Shown here: piece by piece, positions 1 through 6,146 of the stretch
How positions within the stretch are numbered: the stretch's first letter is position 1
Layout: the number at the start of each line of letters is the position of its first letter
Source: an uncultured Erysipelotrichaceae bacterium
GTDB lineage: Bacteria > Bacillota_I > Bacilli_A > Erysipelotrichales > Coprobacillaceae
Assembly (NCBI GenBank): GCA_900317015.1
Contig: ONFH01000053.1
Coordinates: forward strand, 1 to 11,041
DNA length: 11,041 nucleotides
Reading direction: 5' to 3'
Translations under genes and position numbers: made by a program
Notes under the pieces: model-generated
Told to the model about the DNA's origin: nothing
What the model saw: only the letters and a program-made list of their open reading frames with translations
Database searches by the model: none

Positions 1-2
1 AA

Positions 3-35
3 GTGAAAGCAGCGTCTTTAGGCGCACGCTGGTAA
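3..35 (+). CDS. possible 3' end of an unidentified upstream gene
   Basis: One forward frame runs from the window edge to a TAA at 33-35 and would encode a C-terminus ending in VKAASLGARW. A strong terminator starts about 20 bases later, as expected at the end of a gene. Ten residues are too few to name a family. The segment could equally be the 3' part of a structured RNA, since GGCT-TAT-AGCC at 41-51 can form a small hairpin. Confidence 0.2.
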   Translation: MKAASLGARW

Positions 36-56
36 CAAAGGCTTATAGCCGCAGAG

Positions 57-83
57 AAAACCACGGGTTCACCCGTGGTTTTT
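57..83 (+). terminator. intrinsic terminator of the upstream gene or RNA
   Basis: An 11-bp perfect stem (57-67 with 72-82, core CCACGGG/CCCGTGG) has a TTCA loop and ends in a run of five T. It separates whatever lies upstream of the window from the SDR gene. Confidence 0.9.
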
Positions 84-120
84 ATTGTCATATTTTTGAA
101 AAAAGTACTGAGTATATTCC

Positions 121-149
121 TTGAGAAAGCGATTACATTTCCCTATAAT
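121..149 (+). promoter_or_regulatory. sigma-A-type promoter of the SDR gene
   Basis: TTGAGA (121-126) and TATAAT (144-149) are separated by 17 bases. This predicts a start near 156 and a leader of about 27 bases before the ATG at 183. It is one of the best-matching promoters in the window. Confidence 0.85.
124..137 (+). promoter_or_regulatory. cre-like site (CcpA catabolite operator)
   Basis: AGAAAGCGATTACA matches the Bacillota cre consensus TGWAANCGNTNWCA at 13 of 14 positions; only the first base differs. It overlaps the last bases of the -35 hexamer and runs into the spacer, a position that would give repression by CcpA when preferred sugars are present. The match is seen in the sequence; CcpA binding is inferred. 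Confidence 0.6.
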
Positions 150-182
150 ATAAAAGGAACATTTTTAAGGAGGAATAATAAA

Positions 183-968
183 ATGTTTGATTATACTGGA
201 AAAGTAGTTGCAGTCACTGGAGCATCTTCAGGACTCGGAAAACAAGTAGCAGAAGGCTATGCATCAGTAGGTGCGGATCTTGTCCTTCTCGCAAGACGTA
301 TTGAACGTCTTGAAGCAAGTGCAAAAGAATTAAGTGAAAAGTATGGCGTAAAGGTTTTACCAGTTCGCTGTGATGTCACTGATGAAGCATCCATCGATGC
401 CGCATTTGCAAAAATCGAAGAAGAATATGGACACCTTGAAGTCATTTTTAACTCTGCTGGTGGCGAAAGAGGTACAGGGACAGCCTTAACAGAATTCAAA
501 CGTGAAGACTGGGATTTCACGATGAACCTTGACTTAACTTCAATCTTCACAATGAACAAGAAAGCTGGCAAATATATGTCAGAAAAGATCGAAGCAGGCA
601 AACAGGCTTATGGTCGTATCATCAACGTCGCTTCAATCTATGGCTTAGTTGGTAACACTGCCATCCCTACAATTGCTTACCATGCATCTAAGGGTGCCGT
701 TGTTAACTTTACAAGAGGTGCAGCAGCTGAATTAGCAACTAAGGGTATTACTGTTAATGCCATCTGCCCAGGCTATTTCTATACAGAATTAACAACAGAA
801 ACATTAAATACAGAATACTTCACACAGTTTGCGAAAAACACTGTACCAATGCAGCGTTATGGTCATGAAGGTGAATTGAATTCAGCTGCCATTTTCTTAG
901 GCGCTGAAGAATCAAGTTATGTCACTGGACAGGCTTTAGCTGTTGATGGCGGTTATACTTGCGTATAA
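183..968 (+). CDS. SDR-family NAD(P)-dependent oxidoreductase
   Basis: A 261-residue classical short-chain dehydrogenase/reductase, a soluble Rossmann-fold enzyme that interconverts alcohols and ketones. The nucleotide-binding TGASSGLG motif is at residues 12-19 and the NSAG structural motif at 90-93. The catalytic set is Asn115, Ser151, Tyr166 and Lys170 (YHASK), followed by CPG at 195-197 and a C-terminal VDGGYT motif. All key residues are intact. Arg38-Arg39 after the second strand, with no Asp there, hints at NADPH. The ATG at 183 is chosen over an upstream in-frame ATG because AAGGAGG lies 9 bases before it and the promoter lies in the extension. Substrate is unknown; a cre-controlled single gene of this type suggests sugar-acid or polyol metabolism (the gluconate 5-dehydrogenase group is one possibility), but steroid or acyl substrates cannot be excluded. 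Confidence 0.9.
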   Translation: MFDYTGKVVAVTGASSGLGKQVAEGYASVGADLVLLARRIERLEASAKELSEKYGVKVLPVRCDVTDEASIDAAFAKIEEEYGHLEVIFNSAGGERGTGTALTEFKREDWDFTMNLDLTSIFTMNKKAGKYMSEKIEAGKQAYGRIINVASIYGLVGNTAIPTIAYHASKGAVVNFTRGAAAELATKGITVNAICPGYFYTELTTETLNTEYFTQFAKNTVPMQRYGHEGELNSAAIFLGAEESSYVTGQALAVDGGYTCV

Positions 969-1000
969 TTACTAAACTTTTCAGAAAACTATAATAATCT

Positions 1001-1045
1001 AAAAGCTAGTTGTTGCTACGAAGTGTGGCAGCTGCTAGCTTTTTT
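1001..1045 (+). terminator. intrinsic terminator of the SDR gene
   Basis: A long hairpin: AAAAGCTAG (1001-1009) pairs with CTAGCTTTT (1035-1043), and the stem continues inward with several G-U pairs and one mismatch to a GAAGT loop. It ends in T's, about 30 bases after the SDR stop codon. Confidence 0.85.
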
Positions 1046-1120
1046 CGATGCTTATGAAAAAACAAAGGAATGTTCGATTGTTAGAAATGATCACAATATA
1101 ACTGTTGTATTGTTTGGTTA

Positions 1121-1129
1121 TGTTATAAT
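1121..1129 (+). promoter_or_regulatory. extended -10 element upstream of the DeoR remnant
   Basis: TGTTATAAT is a perfect extended -10. No good -35 is present at 16-18 bases (ACTGTT at 1101-1106). The predicted start near 1136 is only a few bases before the first ATG of the remnant, so any product would be almost leaderless. The element could be a relic, or could serve the M24 pseudogene downstream. Confidence 0.4.
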
Positions 1130-1139
1130 TTTCATAGTG

Positions 1140-1340
1140 ATGAATATGAAAGCAAATGGCTCAGCGGAATCAGAAAAGCTGGCAGAAATGTTAGGCGTAT
1201 CGACGATGACGATTCGCAGAGATTTTGCCAAACTGCGGGATGAAGGTCTCGAGTCCTGTGTGTATGGTGGTGCACTCTGGAATGATCTGGATCGTTTTGA
1301 AATGCCGATGACGAACAAAATAACATTAAATATTGACTGA
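1140..1340 (+). pseudogene. remnant of a DeoR/GlpR-family transcriptional regulator
   Basis: About 66 residues are left. They contain an unmistakable DeoR-type helix-turn-helix: LAEMLGVSTMTIRRDFAKL is followed by DEGLE and a VYGGAL segment that normally joins the DNA-binding and sugar-phosphate-sensing domains. Full members are about 250 residues; here the frame stops soon after the linker and the whole effector domain is missing. The N-terminus also looks short, the first recognition helix being only partly present. No Shine-Dalgarno precedes the ATG at 1140. In-frame sequence back to 1023 exists but overlaps the SDR terminator, so it is not counted. Such regulators usually control an adjacent sugar or nucleoside operon, which here may have been lost. 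Most likely a non-functional fragment. Confidence 0.75.
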
Positions 1341-1361
1341 AACAGAAATTCCTGATTCTCA

Positions 1362-1367
1362 TATAAT
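1362..1367 (+). promoter_or_regulatory. possible -10 element for the M24 pseudogene
   Basis: TATAAT lies about 57 bases before the ATG at 1425. The nearest good -35 (TTGACT, 1333-1338) is 23 bases upstream, too far for a standard promoter, so this may be a damaged promoter. Confidence 0.35.
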
Positions 1368-1424
1368 AAGAAAGAACATTCTTGCTAGAATAAGTGATCT
1401 CATGATTAATGGAGGAAGTCAAAA

Positions 1425-2805
1425 ATGAAACGTAAAATCATTTATACAAAGGTCAAGTCTCCTGAATATGAAGACGTCAAACCAGAGATGTTAAGCGTGC
1501 AACGATCAAAGAACGTAAACAGAAAGTTATGAGTAAGATGATCGAGCATGCAATCAATCAGCTGGTGATCTACTGTGACGTAGAACATGCCTATAATTTT
1601 TATTATTTAACAGGCTTTTATACGAGATTTGAAGAAGCCCTGCTGATCCTTGATCAACAGGGAAAAGCCGTTTTGATGCTTGGTAATGAAAACTTGGATA
1701 AGGTAAATAAAGCAAGAATCGAAGCGACAGCTGTTCATTGCTCATTATTTTCTCTTCCTAACCAGCCTAATCGCAATGATCTTGATTTTGTCAGTCTATT
1801 AAGACAAACGGGTATCAAAGAGGGACAGAAAGTTGGCGTCGTCGGCTGGAAATATTTTACAAGTCCGATTGATACGAACGTGATGTTTGATGTGCCCATT
1901 ATATCGTGGAGGGAATCAGAAGAATTGTTGGAAATGATGAACTCATCACCAATGAAACAGGTCTGTTCGTTGGTGAAGATGGTGTGCGAACAGTTAATAA
2001 TGCCAATGAAGTTGCTCATTATGAGTATGGGGCAGTGCTTGCATCGAATTCCATTTTAGAGGCCATGGATCTAATCGATATTGATGTGAGTGAACTAGAA
2101 CTAGGGGATGTCCTTCAGCGTCATGGCCAACATACGACCATTACGACGATTGCCAGCAGTGGAGAAAGATTCGTAAAAGGGAATATGTTCCCGGCAGATC
2201 GTAAAGTCAAAAGCGGTGATCCTGTTTCGTTGACCGTTGGCTACATGGGTGGCTCGAGCAGCCGTGCTGCTTATGCCGTCAAAGAAGCAAGTGAACTTCC
2301 TGATGGGGCTCAAAATTATCTTGATGAACTTGCCAAACCATATTTTAATGCCTATGTGACATGGATGGAAAAGATTTATGTTGGTATGAAAGGGTATGAG
2401 ATGTATCAGACGATCGAAGATGTTTTACCAAAAGCAGACTATCATTGGAGCTTATGTCCAGGCCATTTGATTGCCGAAGAGGAATGGCTATGTTCACCAA
2501 TCTATGAAAACAGTCAAGAAATTCTCAGAAGCGGTATGATGTTCCAAATCGATATGATCCCATCTCGTCCAAATATGGCTGGGGTGAGTGCGGAAAGCAC
2601 GGTATTATTAGCGGACGAGAAATTAAAAAATGAAATTCAGATACAATATCCAGATCTGTGGGAGCGAATGCAGAAGAGAATCGCCTATCTAAAAAATGAA
2701 CTGCATATTGATCTTTCTGATGATCTTTTACCAATGTGTTCAACGGTTGCTTATCTACGTCCCTATTTATTAAACAAAGATCATGCTTTCGTAGTTGAAG
2801 CTTAA
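1425..2805 (+). pseudogene. M24-family (prolidase/creatinase-fold) protein gene, broken by two frameshifts
   Basis: GGAGG (1411-1415) precedes an ATG at 1425 encoding MKRKIIYTKVKSPEYEDVKPEM. The match to an aminopeptidase-P-like N-terminus then moves to a second frame at about 1488-1502 (RATIKERKQKVMSKM, then the YYLTGF segment). It moves to a third frame at about 1895-1897, where restoring one C to the CCC run reads DVPHYIVEGIRRIVG. Each break is one missing base. Rejoined, the frames give about 460 residues, normal for a two-domain M24 protein: a creatinase N-terminal domain and a pita-bread C-terminal domain (GLFVGEDGVRTVNNANE onward). Metal ligands look degenerate: the usual DFG Asp is TVG, the second Asp region reads GSSSR, and the EPG Glu is in IDMIP. 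The ancestor may thus have been a pseudo-peptidase. No other stops interrupt the joined frames, so decay is recent, or the indels are sequencing errors. Confidence 0.8.
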
Positions 2806-2830
2806 AATATAAGACGAAAGTTCATTAAGT

Positions 2831-2868
2831 ATAAAAATGGCACATCCAGAGAGATGCGCCATTCTTTA
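2831..2868. terminator. bidirectional intrinsic terminator
   Basis: AATGGCACATC (2836-2846) pairs with GATGCGCCATT (2853-2863) with a single A/C mismatch and a CAGAGA loop. T-rich tracts follow on both strands (TTCTTTAT on plus, TTTTTAT counting the stem end on minus). It serves the M24 pseudogene and the convergent minus-strand gene, whose stop codon lies just at its edge. Confidence 0.8.
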
Positions 2869-3498
2869 TGATTTCTTCTTTTTATTTAAGAGGACACTTA
2901 ATAAAAGATCAAGTAAACCCAGGGCTAATGAGGATAAAGCAAGGATCGAAGCAAACTGGTCGATCTTCTTAACCATTTTTTCCTGCTCATCCTGTAGATT
3001 CGTCACGATTTCTGGTGTGGATGTAGAACGTTCATTGCCCACGTCTTTGAAGTCAAACTGTTCTTTATATTTTCCTTCATAAGGTTTGACATCCTGATCA
3101 AGCTTTTCAAACATTAATGAGACGATGCAGTTACGATGCGTGATACGAATAATATTATCTGACGTATTTGTGATCTTTGTAAAGATTCTCGTCTTATGAC
3201 CAGGCTGATAGACGGGTGTTTCAAAGTCAAGACCCATACGGATCAATGAATAACGTAAATGGATCGTGGCAACACAGTTAGTAGGGACAGTGATCGATTC
3301 ATCGGAACCAATAAACACACTCTGATATGGTAATAAGTCGAAGTAATCTTCTAAGATCAGATCATGATTCTTCTTTTCTTTAGGATCATAGATCGATAAT
3401 ACAGAGAGATCATAAGAGACAGCACCAAGTTGTTTCTTGTTAAAAGGCTCGATTGATGACTGAGCCACCTGTTCTAATTCTTCATTGCATAAATACAT
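2866..3498 (-). CDS. membrane-anchored dCTP-deaminase/dUTPase-fold protein, probably not an active deaminase
   Basis: A 210-residue protein. Residues 1-135 resemble dCTP deaminase: an N-terminal 'IEPF...LGAVSYDL' block (16-31), a core RYSLIRMGL (82-90) aligned with the RSSLARLGL signature, and YQPG (97-100) before the segment that normally reads VLEFYN. Here that segment is FTKITN, so the catalytic Glu is replaced by Lys108. One serine of the RSS motif is also Tyr83, while Arg82 and Arg87 remain. Residues 162-182 are charged and may form a short coiled coil. Residues 181-204 are a hydrophobic membrane segment followed by NKKKKS, a tail-anchor arrangement that leaves the nucleotide-binding-like domain in the cytoplasm. 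The ATG at 3498 is chosen because GAGGTG lies 9 bases upstream; an ATG at 3540 adds 14 residues and lacks this. It stands alone on its strand. Role unknown; nucleotide sensing is a guess. Confidence 0.75.
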   Translation of the reverse strand: MYLCNEELEQVAQSSIEPFNKKQLGAVSYDLSVLSIYDPKEKKNHDLILEDYFDLLPYQSVFIGSDESITVPTNCVATIHLRYSLIRMGLDFETPVYQPGHKTRIFTKITNTSDNIIRITHRNCIVSLMFEKLDQDVKPYEGKYKEQFDFKDVGNERSTSTPEIVTNLQDEQEKMVKKIDQFASILALSSLALGLLDLLLSVLLNKKKKS

Positions 3499-3622
3499 AG
3501 TTATATTCACCTCAGTTTTATTTTGCATTGATAAAAACATGAAATAAACAAATTAGAAAAGTCTTCAAAAAATTTAAACCCTTAAATCCATAAGAGAAAT
3601 ATGAGAAAAATAATCATATGAC

Positions 3623-3651
3623 TTGATTTGCCTAAAACCTATAAGTATAAT
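3623..3651 (+). promoter_or_regulatory. promoter of the Rrf2 regulator-cysK operon
   Basis: TTGATT (3623-3628) and TATAAT (3646-3651) are 17 bases apart, predicting a start near 3658 and a short leader carrying the Shine-Dalgarno at 3663-3669. The 180-base gap between this operon and the divergent minus-strand gene is A/T-rich, and no convincing minus-strand promoter stands out in it. Confidence 0.85.
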
Positions 3652-3656
3652 AGGTT
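3636..3656. promoter_or_regulatory. perfect inverted repeat over the -10, candidate Rrf2 operator
   Basis: Arms AACCTAT (3636-3642) and ATAGGTT (3650-3656) are exact inverted repeats separated by 7 bases and bracket the -10 hexamer. A dyad of about 21 bp suits a dimeric Rrf2-family repressor, so autoregulation of the operon is the simplest reading. Binding is inferred, not shown. Confidence 0.6.
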
Positions 3657-3678
3657 ACAGATAAAGGAGATGAGAGCT

Positions 3679-4110
3679 ATGATGGTATCCACTAAAGGAA
3701 GATATGCTTTAAGAGTGATGATCGATCTTGCAGAACACGATCCAGAACAGTACATCCCTCTTAAAGAGATTGCCCAGCGTCAGGAAATTAGTGAAAAGTA
3801 TTTAGAAGTTATTGTAAAGTCATTGACAAAGGCTCACTTCCTCGAAGGATTACGCGGCAAAGGCGGCGGCTATCGTCTCACCAGAGATCCTTCAAGTTAC
3901 TCTGTTGCAAGCGTGTTGAGGATCACTGAAGGGACACTTGCCCCTGTCGCCTGTCTTCAGGACGAAGTGAACACCTGTAATAGAGCGGGGTCCTGTAAGA
4001 CCCTTCCAATGTGGACGGGTTTAGAAAAAGTGATTTCGGATTACCTTGAAGGAATATCGATTCAAGATTTAGCAAGCACAGGTAATGAAGCAGATAACTA
4101 TGTGATTTAA
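3679..4110 (+). CDS. Rrf2-family transcriptional regulator (CymR/IscR-like)
   Basis: A 143-residue winged helix-turn-helix protein opening with the family signature STKGRYALRVMIDLA. The recognition region is about residues 27-50 (LKEIAQRQEISEKYLEVIVKSL) and the wing is GLRGKGGGYRL (58-67). Cys92, Cys100 and Cys106 sit where IscR-type members bind an Fe-S cluster, though the spacing (7 and 5 intervening residues) differs from the IscR CX5CX5C pattern. Start: AAAGGAG (3663-3669) is 9 bases before the ATG at 3679; the ATG at 3682 is the alternative. An in-frame upstream extension runs across the promoter and is discarded. cysK follows after 28 bases, so the two are probably co-transcribed. In Bacillus the Rrf2 protein CymR represses cysteine genes using CysK as partner; the pairing here suggests the same, but the cysteines also allow Fe-S or thiol sensing. 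Confidence 0.88.
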   Translation: MMVSTKGRYALRVMIDLAEHDPEQYIPLKEIAQRQEISEKYLEVIVKSLTKAHFLEGLRGKGGGYRLTRDPSSYSVASVLRITEGTLAPVACLQDEVNTCNRAGSCKTLPMWTGLEKVISDYLEGISIQDLASTGNEADNYVI

Positions 4111-4138
4111 AGAATAAAAAATTAGGAGGACTACAAAC

Positions 4139-5071
4139 ATGTCAAAAATTTATACAAGCGCAGACCAGTTGATCGGTCATACACCATTATTAGAATTAAC
4201 ACATATCGAAAGCAAATTTAACTTAAAAGCTAAGTTATTAGCTAAGGTTGAATACTTCAATCCAAGCGGATCTGTAAAAGACAGAATTGCGAAAAAGATG
4301 ATCGATGATGCTGAAAAAGCAGGTAAGATCAATAAAGATACAGTGATTATTGAACCAACTTCAGGCAATACTGGAATCGGTTTAGCAAGCGTAGCCGCTG
4401 CTCGTGGTTATCGTTTAATTATCGTTATGCCAGAAACAATGTCTGTTGAAAGACGTTCAATCATGAAGGCTTATGGTGCTGAATTAGTTTTAACACCAGG
4501 TGCAACTGGTATGACTGGTGCCATCAATAAAGCGAATGAATTAGCGAAGGAATATCCAAATAGCTATATTCCAAGCCAGTTCTCTAACCCATCTAACCCA
4601 CAGGCTCATTATGAAACAACTGGCCCTGAAATTTGGGAAGATGCTGACGGAGATGTCGATGCATTCGTAGCTGGTGTTGGTACTGGTGGTACATTAACTG
4701 GTACTGGTAAATACTTAAAGAAACAGAAAGCTGATGTGAAAGTCATTGCCGTAGAACCAAAGACTTCTCCAGTTTTATCAGAAGGTCATGGCGGACCTCA
4801 TAAGATCCAGGGCATCGGTGCTGGTTTCGTTCCTGATACACTTGATACAAACATCTATGATGAAGTCATCACTGTAGAAAATGATGATGCCTTCAAATAT
4901 GCAAAGATCGTTGGTCATAACGAAGGAATCTTAGTTGGAATCTCTGCTGGGGCTGCTTTAAAGGCTGGTCTTGATTTAGCTCAGCGTCCAGAATATGCTG
5001 GTAAGACGATCGTTGTCTTATTCCCAGATACTGGTGACAGATACTTATCAACTCCATTATTCCAGGATTAA
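4139..5071 (+). CDS. cysK: cysteine synthase A (O-acetylserine sulfhydrylase)
   Basis: A 310-residue PLP enzyme that makes cysteine from O-acetylserine and sulfide in the cytoplasm. The PLP lysine is Lys47 within NPSGSVKDR. The substrate loop TSGNTG is at 74-79, ETMSVERR at 99-106, the phosphate-binding GTGGT at 181-185, and the pyridine-contacting Ser269 lies in SAGA. PDTGDRYLST near the end is typical of CysK. Length is standard, with no regulatory CBS domain, so cystathionine beta-synthase is unlikely. AGGAGG lies about 9 bases before the ATG. It is the second gene of the operon begun by the Rrf2 regulator and ends at a strong terminator. CysK proteins can moonlight as partners of regulators such as CymR. 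Confidence 0.96.
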   Translation: MSKIYTSADQLIGHTPLLELTHIESKFNLKAKLLAKVEYFNPSGSVKDRIAKKMIDDAEKAGKINKDTVIIEPTSGNTGIGLASVAAARGYRLIIVMPETMSVERRSIMKAYGAELVLTPGATGMTGAINKANELAKEYPNSYIPSQFSNPSNPQAHYETTGPEIWEDADGDVDAFVAGVGTGGTLTGTGKYLKKQKADVKVIAVEPKTSPVLSEGHGGPHKIQGIGAGFVPDTLDTNIYDEVITVENDDAFKYAKIVGHNEGILVGISAGAALKAGLDLAQRPEYAGKTIVVLFPDTGDRYLSTPLFQD

Positions 5072-5079
5072 TCATTACG

Positions 5080-5111
5080 TGAGGCAGAAGAAACTTCTGT
5101 CTCATTTTTTT
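5080..5111 (+). terminator. intrinsic terminator of the Rrf2-cysK operon
   Basis: TGAGGCAGAAG (5080-5090) pairs with CTTCTGTCTCA (5094-5104) with one G-T pair and an AAA loop, followed by seven T's. It starts 9 bases after the cysK stop. Confidence 0.92.
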
Positions 5112-5122
5112 ATGTTCTCTGA

Positions 5123-5128
5123 TATAAT
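5123..5128 (+). promoter_or_regulatory. likely -10 of the aminoacyl-tRNA deacylase gene
   Basis: TATAAT sits 12 bases after the cysK terminator T-run. The -35 position falls inside the terminator stem and T-tract (TCTCAT, 5100-5105) and is poor. The predicted start is near 5135, just before GGTGAT and the ATG at 5145. Confidence 0.5.
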
Positions 5129-5144
5129 GAAAACGGTGATAGAA

Positions 5145-5639
5145 ATGAAAGAAGAAATTTTGAAAAAATTAGATGACCTTTCCATTCCTTATGAAAAGGT
5201 CGAACACCCATCGATCGATACGATGGAAGGATTAGCTGGTGTCGAAGAAAAGCTTGGCTATCGCATTGCCAAGAACTTATTCTTGTGTAATCGTCAGAAG
5301 ACCAAGTTCTATTTATTATTGATGCCTGGTGATAAGAAGTTTAAGACAAAGGAATTATCAAAACAGATCAACAGTGCCAGATTATCATTTGGCAGTGATG
5401 AAGATATGGAAAGACTGTTAGGCTGTAAACCTGGTTCTGCAAGTATTCTTGGTCTGTTTAATGATGTCAATCATCAAGTCCGTTTATTAATTGATGATGA
5501 TCTTTTAAAAGATGATTATTTCTGTATGCATCCTTGTGATAATACGATGACTTTAAAAATTAAAAAAGAAGATCTGTTTGGGATCTTCTTACCATCTGTT
5601 CATGTGGATTATACAGCAGTTCATTTAGTAGGGGAGTGA
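5145..5639 (+). CDS. YbaK/PrdX-type aminoacyl-tRNA deacylase (ProXp-like)
   Basis: A 164-residue single-domain protein of the prolyl-tRNA synthetase-associated (INS-like) editing family, which hydrolyses mischarged aminoacyl-tRNA in trans, classically Ala-tRNA-Pro. Family features: a YEKVEHPSIDTME start (16-28), the catalytic-type Lys43-Asn44 in IAKNLFLCNR, the GDKKFKTKEL strand-helix (62-71), SARLSF (77-82), LGCKPGSAS (92-100) with the GxS loop, FNDVNH (105-110), and HPCDNT (129-134) near the end. The ATG at 5145 follows GGTGAT by 4 bases; earlier in-frame ATGs overlap cysK, its terminator or the -10. The terminator overlaps the stop codon. Exact substrate (Ala, Cys or another) cannot be read from sequence alone. 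Confidence 0.88.
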   Translation: MKEEILKKLDDLSIPYEKVEHPSIDTMEGLAGVEEKLGYRIAKNLFLCNRQKTKFYLLLMPGDKKFKTKELSKQINSARLSFGSDEDMERLLGCKPGSASILGLFNDVNHQVRLLIDDDLLKDDYFCMHPCDNTMTLKIKKEDLFGIFLPSVHVDYTAVHLVGE

Positions 5640-5651
5640 TCCCCTTTTTTT
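5630..5651 (+). terminator. terminator overlapping the stop codon
   Basis: AGGGGA (5630-5635) pairs with TCCCCT (5640-5645), leaving a GTGA tetraloop, and seven T's follow. The TGA stop (5637-5639) lies in the loop. The T-run also holds the stop codon of the convergent minus-strand gene (5650-5652). Confidence 0.85.
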
Positions 5652-6141
5652 AATTGAGGGCTTTGGTAAATTGTGGATAGACTTTCTGATCTGCTTTTTC
5701 AAGACCACGGATCAGGATCTCATGATCTTCCCCGTGATGAAGACCGCTGATCAAGATCGATGCGATCCATTCGTTATGTGAGTTATAAATAGGGAAGGAA
5801 CCAGCACTTGCTAAAAGGGTGTCAGTTGTATATGTTTTGTGATCAATTTGTTCCTTCACATAAAGATAAGCACTAGAATGTCCATAAACTTTGATGACTT
5901 CATGCTTCATATGGGCAAAGTTGAGATTACGCTCTGCCTTGTCATCGCTGATATACTGAAAGATGACTGCCCCATCTTTTTCTCTGATGATCTGTAAGGC
6001 GATGCCACGATCATATTCAGGAATCAATGAGATGATGGCCTGGCCGATCTTATAGGCATCCTGACTAGTGAAACCATCTCTTTTAGCTGTTTCTTCCTGA
6101 CTGATCAAAAGTTCTAGATCTGCTTCATTATAATGATCCAT
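5650..6141 (-). CDS. UPF0303 / haem-degrading-fold (GlcG/HbpS-like) protein
   Basis: A 163-residue soluble protein of the UPF0303 family (Haem_degrading/GlcG-HbpS fold). Helical segments surround a five-stranded sheet; the recognisable parts are the LLASAGSFPIY segment (109-119) and ISGLHHGEDHEILIRGL (131-147), where the family keeps a small-residue turn plus an HE pair. Biochemical role is not established for UPF0303 members; relatives bind haem or cobalamin, but no haem ligand is evident here. AGGAGT is 7 bases before the ATG at 6141 and overlaps the last codons of the upstream oxidoreductase; only 5 bases separate the two genes, so they are translated from one mRNA. Pairing with a Gfo/Idh/MocA enzyme suggests a shared metabolic task, which is inference. 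Confidence 0.82.
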   Translation of the reverse strand: MDHYNEADLELLISQEETAKRDGFTSQDAYKIGQAIISLIPEYDRGIALQIIREKDGAVIFQYISDDKAERNLNFAHMKHEVIKVYGHSSAYLYVKEQIDHKTYTTDTLLASAGSFPIYNSHNEWIASILISGLHHGEDHEILIRGLEKADQKVYPQFTKALN

Positions 6142-6146
6142 GAGTG

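Noticed and set aside
1..60. 3' end of RNase P RNA, suggested by ACAAAGGCTTATAG
   Set aside because: The P4 consensus has extra bases between the A-rich part and GGCTTA, and too little upstream sequence is present to see any other conserved region.
75..182. N-terminal extension of the SDR protein to an ATG at 75
   Set aside because: It crosses the upstream terminator edge, the promoter and the cre site, and the true ATG at 183 has AAGGAGG at good spacing.
1529..2059. A stand-alone 176-residue protein
   Set aside because: It starts inside a conserved block (KERKQKVMSKM) and its end loses similarity after the CCC run, where the M24 match continues in another frame.
2837..3082. Plus-strand ORF of 81 residues
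   Set aside because: It is antisense to the dCTP-deaminase-like gene and covers the terminator; it has no Shine-Dalgarno and no family resemblance.
4995..5144. N-terminal extension of the deacylase
   Set aside because: It overlaps the end of cysK, its terminator and the deacylase -10 region, and the family N-terminus fits the ATG at 5145.
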